25,507 nucleotides of DNA. Source: Beroe ovata. Lineage: Eukaryota > Ctenophora > Nuda > Beroida > Beroidae. The stretch's first letter is position 1, and each line of letters opens with the position of its first letter. The notes below the pieces were generated by a model. It did no database searches, had not been told where the DNA came from, and worked only from the letters and a program-made list of their open reading frames with translations. Position numbers and translations under genes: made by a program. This document shows positions 22,801 to 25,507 of the stretch, piece by piece. The stretch covers positions 72,818 to 98,324 of the forward strand of contig CAMPET010000024.1 of the NCBI GenBank assembly GCA_946803715.1, read 5' to 3'.

Positions 22801-25429
22801 CGAGCCGTGCAACTGTAACCCTGACAACTCCGAGCATAATGAGTGTGACGTCATCACTGGGCAGTGTCCGTGTATCACCGAGAATGGACCGTTCCTTGAC
22901 CCCCAACGGTGTGGTGCTTGCGCAGATGACACGGTAATTTGCACATGTTTCACAATGCTGCGATAGTTATGGTGTCTTGGTTGCTATAGCAACATGATGT
23001 GCTGTTCCCATAGCAACACCGAGAATGTTGCAGATTTTGGAGGATGGTGGATGTGTTAAGTGTCCGAAGGGAACGTTTGTGGTGGACAATACCTGTACCT
23101 ACTGCTGGAGTGAGCATTACTTCTCTGAGGGAGAATGCAAAGGTTAGATTACCTGTTGAAAAATTGTCAAATACTTCTTGGCAAAAATTGGCCTAATTCC
23201 AATTATTAGCTTCTCTTGTATAATCCCAATTACCATAACTAACTTCACCGAATGATTGTTGCAGTGTGTACGTGTTTCCCACGAGGGTCACGAGATAACG
23301 TGTGCGATCCTGTATCGGGTGTTTGCACGTGCAAAGACAACTACGAGGGAGCATACTGTGACACGTGTCAGGTGTGTGACAAACAAAGACAAAACCTACT
23401 ATTGTTATCCATCAACCACTGTTTTGGTGGTTCCAGCCTCCACTTTGACCTTAAAACAAAAACTGTTACCATGCCACCTCGTTAACTAAGTCACCGCTGT
23501 AACCTTAGTAACTGTGATACGAGTGGTATGATGACACCATATTGTTACCATGACACCACATCAGGAAGGACATCACTCGCCCAGTGATGGGTGTCCAGAG
23601 TGTGAATGTGTACCAGAGAACTCACTTTCTCTCATCTGTGACAGAGATAATGGTCAGTGTAGATGTAAAGATGGACTTGGGCCTTTCCGTGACCCTGTCA
23701 CGTGTGATACTTGCCCTGCAAATCACGTGAGTAACAATAGCCGCCAGCCCCATTGTGAAAATTTTGTATGAAAATCAGGAAATAGTCAATAGATAAGACT
23801 TTGGGTTAGTCATCTGATTGTCTAGTTTCCCTCGCTTGACGCTTCGTTTCGTGACGACGTGTAACATCAGATCCTTACACGTCATTGTATCCCATCATAA
23901 CGAGATGAAATCTGATCAACTGTCTCGACACTCACCGACAGCGAGTGGATCACGTTGTCTTTGCGCGGTCATGTGCCACCAATCAGACCCCCTTCAATCC
24001 CGGAATCCCATGACGTATATATCACGACAAATCGTCACCTGATGTAGAGAATGATGGTGTATATAAACCATATCCAACCTGCTAACATCATCACAAACTT
24101 TGAATTTTCTCTTCTTCATCACCTACCATGGTATCCTCTAACACTCCTCGACTACCCCGGTCAAAGCACGCTGTTACCAGACCAATGCACCCTGCTTCCT
24201 ACAGACCAGTTCCTGTCAGAGACACCTCGCCATATGTCAACATGCCTCTCCCTCCGTCCCATGCCCCGACCTACGTCAACATCCGTCCCTACTCCCGTGG
24301 GGAGAGTCATTCCAACCCTCACACCTATGAGAATGTGGAACGTGTCATGGATTATCGACCTCTTGCCAGTTCCACTCTCCATCCCTCCTCTCTCCCTGCC
24401 TCTGACCTTACATACGATCCTACTTACATGGAGATATCGCCTCCATCCCCCTACTGTGACAACCTCATCCTGCCACTCCCCAGCAACCATCCTAGTAGCC
24501 ATAGCAACCAACCAAGCAACAGTCATAGCAAGCCAGAGTCCTATTCAGACGTGCTCATTCTCCCCCTCCCTTCTGATGGATCATGGAGACATTCAGTTCA
24601 GAAATCCTCTTGCTACAACCCTGCTGTGAGCTACACGAGGAAGTTCCTGAAACAGATTGTGTTGAGGAAGCGAAAACAGGAGACACAGACAACTCATGAC
24701 GTCACCAAGAGATCGAAGAATGGATCAGCTGATTCCGAGAAGAGCAACTTCGTTTTTCCCGAGACTTATTGTAACGGGGCGTTTCTTTTTACTAGATTAT
24801 GATGATTTCTTGTCGTATATTGTACAAATATTTGTTGTTTTTACACTAAAAATCTGTTCAATTTCGTCACACAATCAATCACTCAAGGTTGTTGTTGATG
24901 GTGAGTGCGTGGAGTGCGCCGCTGGTCAATACATTGAGGACAACACTTGTGTATTCTGTCCTGATACCGAGTATCTTCTAAACGGAAAATGTGAACGTGA
25001 GTTCTATCGCTCAAAAGTCAAACTGAACAGTTTCTCTCATTTTCTGAACCACATAATAACTCCACGACAGTCTTGTGAAAATCACTATTTATCCAACAGC
25101 GTGTGTCTGTGGACGGGGCAGTGGACCAGTCTGTGATAAAGTATCGGGCCAGTGTGATTGTAGAGATGGATTCATGGGGCGCACATGCGACGTCTGTCAG
25201 GTACAAAATATGTTTCAGGTATATAATGCGGTTAGATATCACTCTTCCGCGCCACAAACTCGAGTTTTTGTGACACCACTTTCTTTCCCAGGAAGAATAC
25301 TATGGGGTAGACGACTGCAAGCCGTGTGAGTGTGACCCAGATGGATCTGTACACAATTCCTGTGACAGGGACAGTGGGAAATGTGTCTGCAACGAGGGCC
25401 ATGAAGGTGACAAGTGCTCACAGTGTGAG
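13130..25429 (+). CDS. Ig and laminin-EGF multidomain extracellular protein, 3' end outside window
   Basis: One intron-rich gene. I traced 38 exons from ATG 13130 to 25429; all splice phases agree and the coding length is 5,691 bases (1,897 aa), open at the window end. Order: signal peptide, Ig, 18 LE domains plus a truncated 19th, two Ig-like domains, about 12 LE domains. LE modules are rigid disulphide-bonded rods in laminin-type matrix proteins; Ig domains usually add binding surfaces. The product is therefore secreted or the ectodomain of a membrane protein; no membrane segment is reached. Introns between LE exons alternate phase 1 and phase 0. No laminin N-terminal, laminin B (IV) or laminin G domain is seen, which argues against laminin, netrin and perlecan. 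I do not recognise the family. Exon coordinates are given in the four block entries that follow. The first exon is the least certain part. Confidence 0.9.
15045..15062. repeat. GC-only hairpin in an Ig-LE gene intron
   Basis: A perfect 7-base inverted repeat, gcgcggc and gccgcgc, separated by tcaa. It lies in the intron 15006-15188. The stem is all G and C in otherwise mixed sequence, so it could fold in the pre-mRNA. No function is implied. Confidence 0.7.
16611..16637. repeat. Perfect 10-base inverted repeat, RFX X-box-like arms
   Basis: Arms ccatagcaac (16611-16620) and gttgctatgg (16628-16637) with a 7-base spacer, in the intron 16563-16687. Each arm resembles the half-site of the X-box bound by RFX factors (GTTGCC / GGCAAC type). 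Related arms recur in other introns near 22250-22304 and at 22979-23015. This could be regulatory or simply a dispersed short repeat. Confidence 0.6.
18637..18686. repeat. 25-base tandem repeat, two copies
   Basis: Two adjacent 25-base units (18637-18661 and 18662-18686) beginning tgaatcacg and ending aataacgcg, with two differences. It sits inside the intron 18588-18734 of the Ig-LE gene. Confidence 0.8.
19151..19240. repeat. 10-base minisatellite (cagtaactat) in intron
   Basis: About nine tandem units of cagtaactat, with a few variants in the middle (cagcaactat, cagttactct, cactacctat). The array begins just inside the donor of exon 18941-19148 and its first unit overlaps the gtgagtaac splice site region. 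It may therefore vary in length close to a donor. Confidence 0.85.
19485..19555. repeat. 35-base duplication with embedded palindrome
   Basis: Two adjacent units of about 35 bases starting catgact, each containing the palindrome caagtga-t-tcacttg (19505-19519 in the first unit). It is in the intron between truncated LE 19 and Ig domain 2. Confidence 0.75.
19616..20662 (+). other. Tandem Ig-like domains 2 and 3 inserted between LE blocks
   Basis: Exons 19616-19730 and 19882-20024 encode Ig 2; exons 20171-20339 and 20529-20662 encode Ig 3. Each domain is bounded by phase-1 introns and split by a phase-2 intron, so the two are probably duplicates. Ig 2 keeps both canonical cysteines (AQLSCSL and ESYKCRF) and the core Trp (TEWVG). 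It has two extra cysteines flanking its intron (GCVR and MECG). Ig 3 keeps the Trp (IEWRHK) but has Thr and Ala where the core cysteines should be (VTLTTVV, VRYTAFF); it retains an extra close Cys pair, DPCTERRCK. The assignment of Ig 3 rests on exon structure, spacing and strand pattern. Confidence 0.75.
20357..20485. repeat. Approximate 50-base direct repeat in Ig 3 intron
   Basis: A block starting atagactgagacttcatatt and ending cttagatcgaga occurs twice in the intron 20340-20528, with the copies starting about 78 bases apart. They differ by a few bases. The intron seems to have grown by duplication. Confidence 0.8.
21159..21230. repeat. 18-base tandem repeat, four copies, in LE exon intron
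   Basis: Four units of 18 bases, atgacatcacgagttgtt type, with the last one degenerate. The first unit contains tgacgtca, a CRE-like palindrome. The array lies in the intron 21146-21367, which splits one LE domain in phase 2. Confidence 0.85.
24060..24067 (+). promoter_or_regulatory. TATA box candidate for the nested intronic gene
   Basis: TATATAAA at 24060-24067, inside the large intron of the Ig-LE gene. The ORF start is at 24128, so a start site about 25-30 bases downstream (near 24092) would leave a short 5' UTR of about 35 bases. Several tgacg or cgtcac half-sites lie just upstream (24011-24015, 24034-24038). This is position-based inference. Confidence 0.4.
24128..24802 (+). CDS. Nested intronic gene: Tyr-motif adaptor-like protein (224 aa)
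   Basis: An uninterrupted 224-codon ORF entirely within the intron 23727-24887 of the Ig-LE gene, on the same strand. The ATG context is accATGg, near optimal, and an in-frame TGA lies at 24101, so the frame cannot be entered from the upstream LE exon. Seen in the protein: Y36 in SPYVNMP, Y49 in TYVNI, Y67 in TYENV, Y100 in TYMEI, Y139 in SYSDV. Known rules: YxxM fits PI3K p85 SH2 and YxN fits GRB2 SH2. An internal repeat, Y-x-D-x-LILPLPS, occurs at 109-120 and 139-150. The chain is rich in Pro, Ser and His, with no signal peptide or membrane helix. A basic patch follows ([15 protein letters not shown], 171-185). I infer an intracellular scaffold. No AATAAA is seen between its stop and exon 24888. 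A chance ORF or retrocopy remains possible; no family is recognised. Confidence 0.6.
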   Translation: MVSSNTPRLPRSKHAVTRPMHPASYRPVPVRDTSPYVNMPLPPSHAPTYVNIRPYSRGESHSNPHTYENVERVMDYRPLASSTLHPSSLPASDLTYDPTYMEISPPSPYCDNLILPLPSNHPSSHSNQPSNSHSKPESYSDVLILPLPSDGSWRHSVQKSSCYNPAVSYTRKFLKQIVLRKRKQETQTTHDVTKRSKNGSADSEKSNFVFPETYCNGAFLFTRL

Positions 25430-25433
25430 GTAA

Positions 25434-25451
25434 GTGTGTGTGTTTGTGTCT

Positions 25452-25500
<49 letters not shown>
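25434..25500. repeat. (GT)n microsatellite at window end
   Basis: A nearly pure GT run of about 65 bases, with a few tt and ct interruptions at its start, beginning right after the gtaagt donor of exon 25292-25429. It runs almost to the end of the window. Confidence 0.95.
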
Positions 25501-25503
<3 letters not shown>

Positions 25504-25507
25504 GGGA

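Larger units (their letters stand above)
20774..25429 (+). other. LE block 2: about 12 LE domains, last one incomplete at window end
   Basis: Exons: 20774-20880, 21012-21145, 21368-21564, 21708-21814, 22077-22220, 22312-22452, 22634-22933, 23034-23142, 23265-23371, 23565-23726, 24888-24996, 25100-25200 and 25292-25429. The alternation of short and long exons is looser than in block 1. Exons 22077-22220 and 22312-22452 are phase 0-0 and carry short-loop LE units. Exon 22634-22933 packs two LE halves around a whole one. Exons 23034-23142 and 24888-24996 are both 109 bases and each encode a small extra Cys module ([12 protein letters not shown]...C and [12 protein letters not shown]...C) after a long-loop LE. 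Exon 24888 follows an AAG acceptor, which is uncommon. The last exon has seven cysteines of its LE, and a good donor (gtaagt) follows, so the gene continues. Confidence 0.87.

Noticed and set aside
24161-24526. 121-codon antisense ORF under the nested gene
   Set aside because: It mirrors the Pro/Ser-rich sense frame and has no features of its own. The sense frame has the Kozak start, TATA box and Tyr motifs.
24128-24802. Alternative 3' terminal exon giving the LE protein a cytoplasmic tail
   Set aside because: In-frame stops at 24083 and 24101, no acceptor AG between the last stop and the ATG, and no transmembrane segment in the ORF.
13130-25429. Identification as laminin, perlecan, usherin or netrin
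   Set aside because: No laminin N-terminal, laminin B (IV), laminin G or netrin C-terminal module is present in the visible part, and the Ig placement does not match any of them.

Overview
The window reads as nuclear DNA of an invertebrate animal. It has a full HIRA histone chaperone gene, many GT-AG introns of about 80 to 1,160 bases that join exons in compatible phase, and a large extracellular gene built from animal-type Ig and laminin-EGF (LE) modules. I cannot name the phylum from the sequence alone. A Tyr/Trp/Arg-rich coiled-coil gene hints at a muscle-bearing bilaterian, but only weakly. A single N at 5974 marks an assembly join.

Layout. Positions 1-583 are satellite-like, mostly a 34-base minisatellite. 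A minus-strand, single-exon gene at 1023-3659 encodes HIRA (878 aa). A plus-strand small gene starts head to head with it at 4757 and probably has three coding exons ending at 5681 (96 aa, Trp/Tyr-rich C-terminus, family not recognised). Its last exon and 3' flank are duplicated across the N gap (5622-5930 and 5975-6290). From 6291 to 8008 I see no convincing gene. A four-exon plus-strand gene at 8010-9806 encodes a 276-aa protein with an N-terminus that is 29% tyrosine, then a coiled coil. From 9807 to 13129 there is again no convincing coding sequence.

The right half, from 13130 to the end of the window, is one plus-strand gene. I traced 38 exons whose phases all agree and whose lengths sum to 5,691 bases (1,897 aa), and it continues past the window. 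Order: signal peptide, possible furin site, one Ig domain, 18 LE domains and a truncated 19th, two divergent Ig-like domains, then about 12 more LE domains. I do not recognise it as laminin, perlecan, netrin, usherin or a MEGF. It lacks laminin N-terminal and laminin B (IV) domains in the part seen, so it looks like a lineage-specific matrix protein or receptor ectodomain.

The most unusual object lies in the 1,161-base intron 23727-24887 of that gene. It is a same-strand, uninterrupted 224-codon ORF (24128-24802) with a strong Kozak context and a TATATAAA box 61 bases upstream of the first base past the box. Its protein carries several candidate phosphotyrosine docking motifs (YVNM, YVNI, YENV, YMEI, YSDV) and no Ig or LE features. 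It looks like a nested intracellular adaptor-type gene inside an extracellular protein gene.
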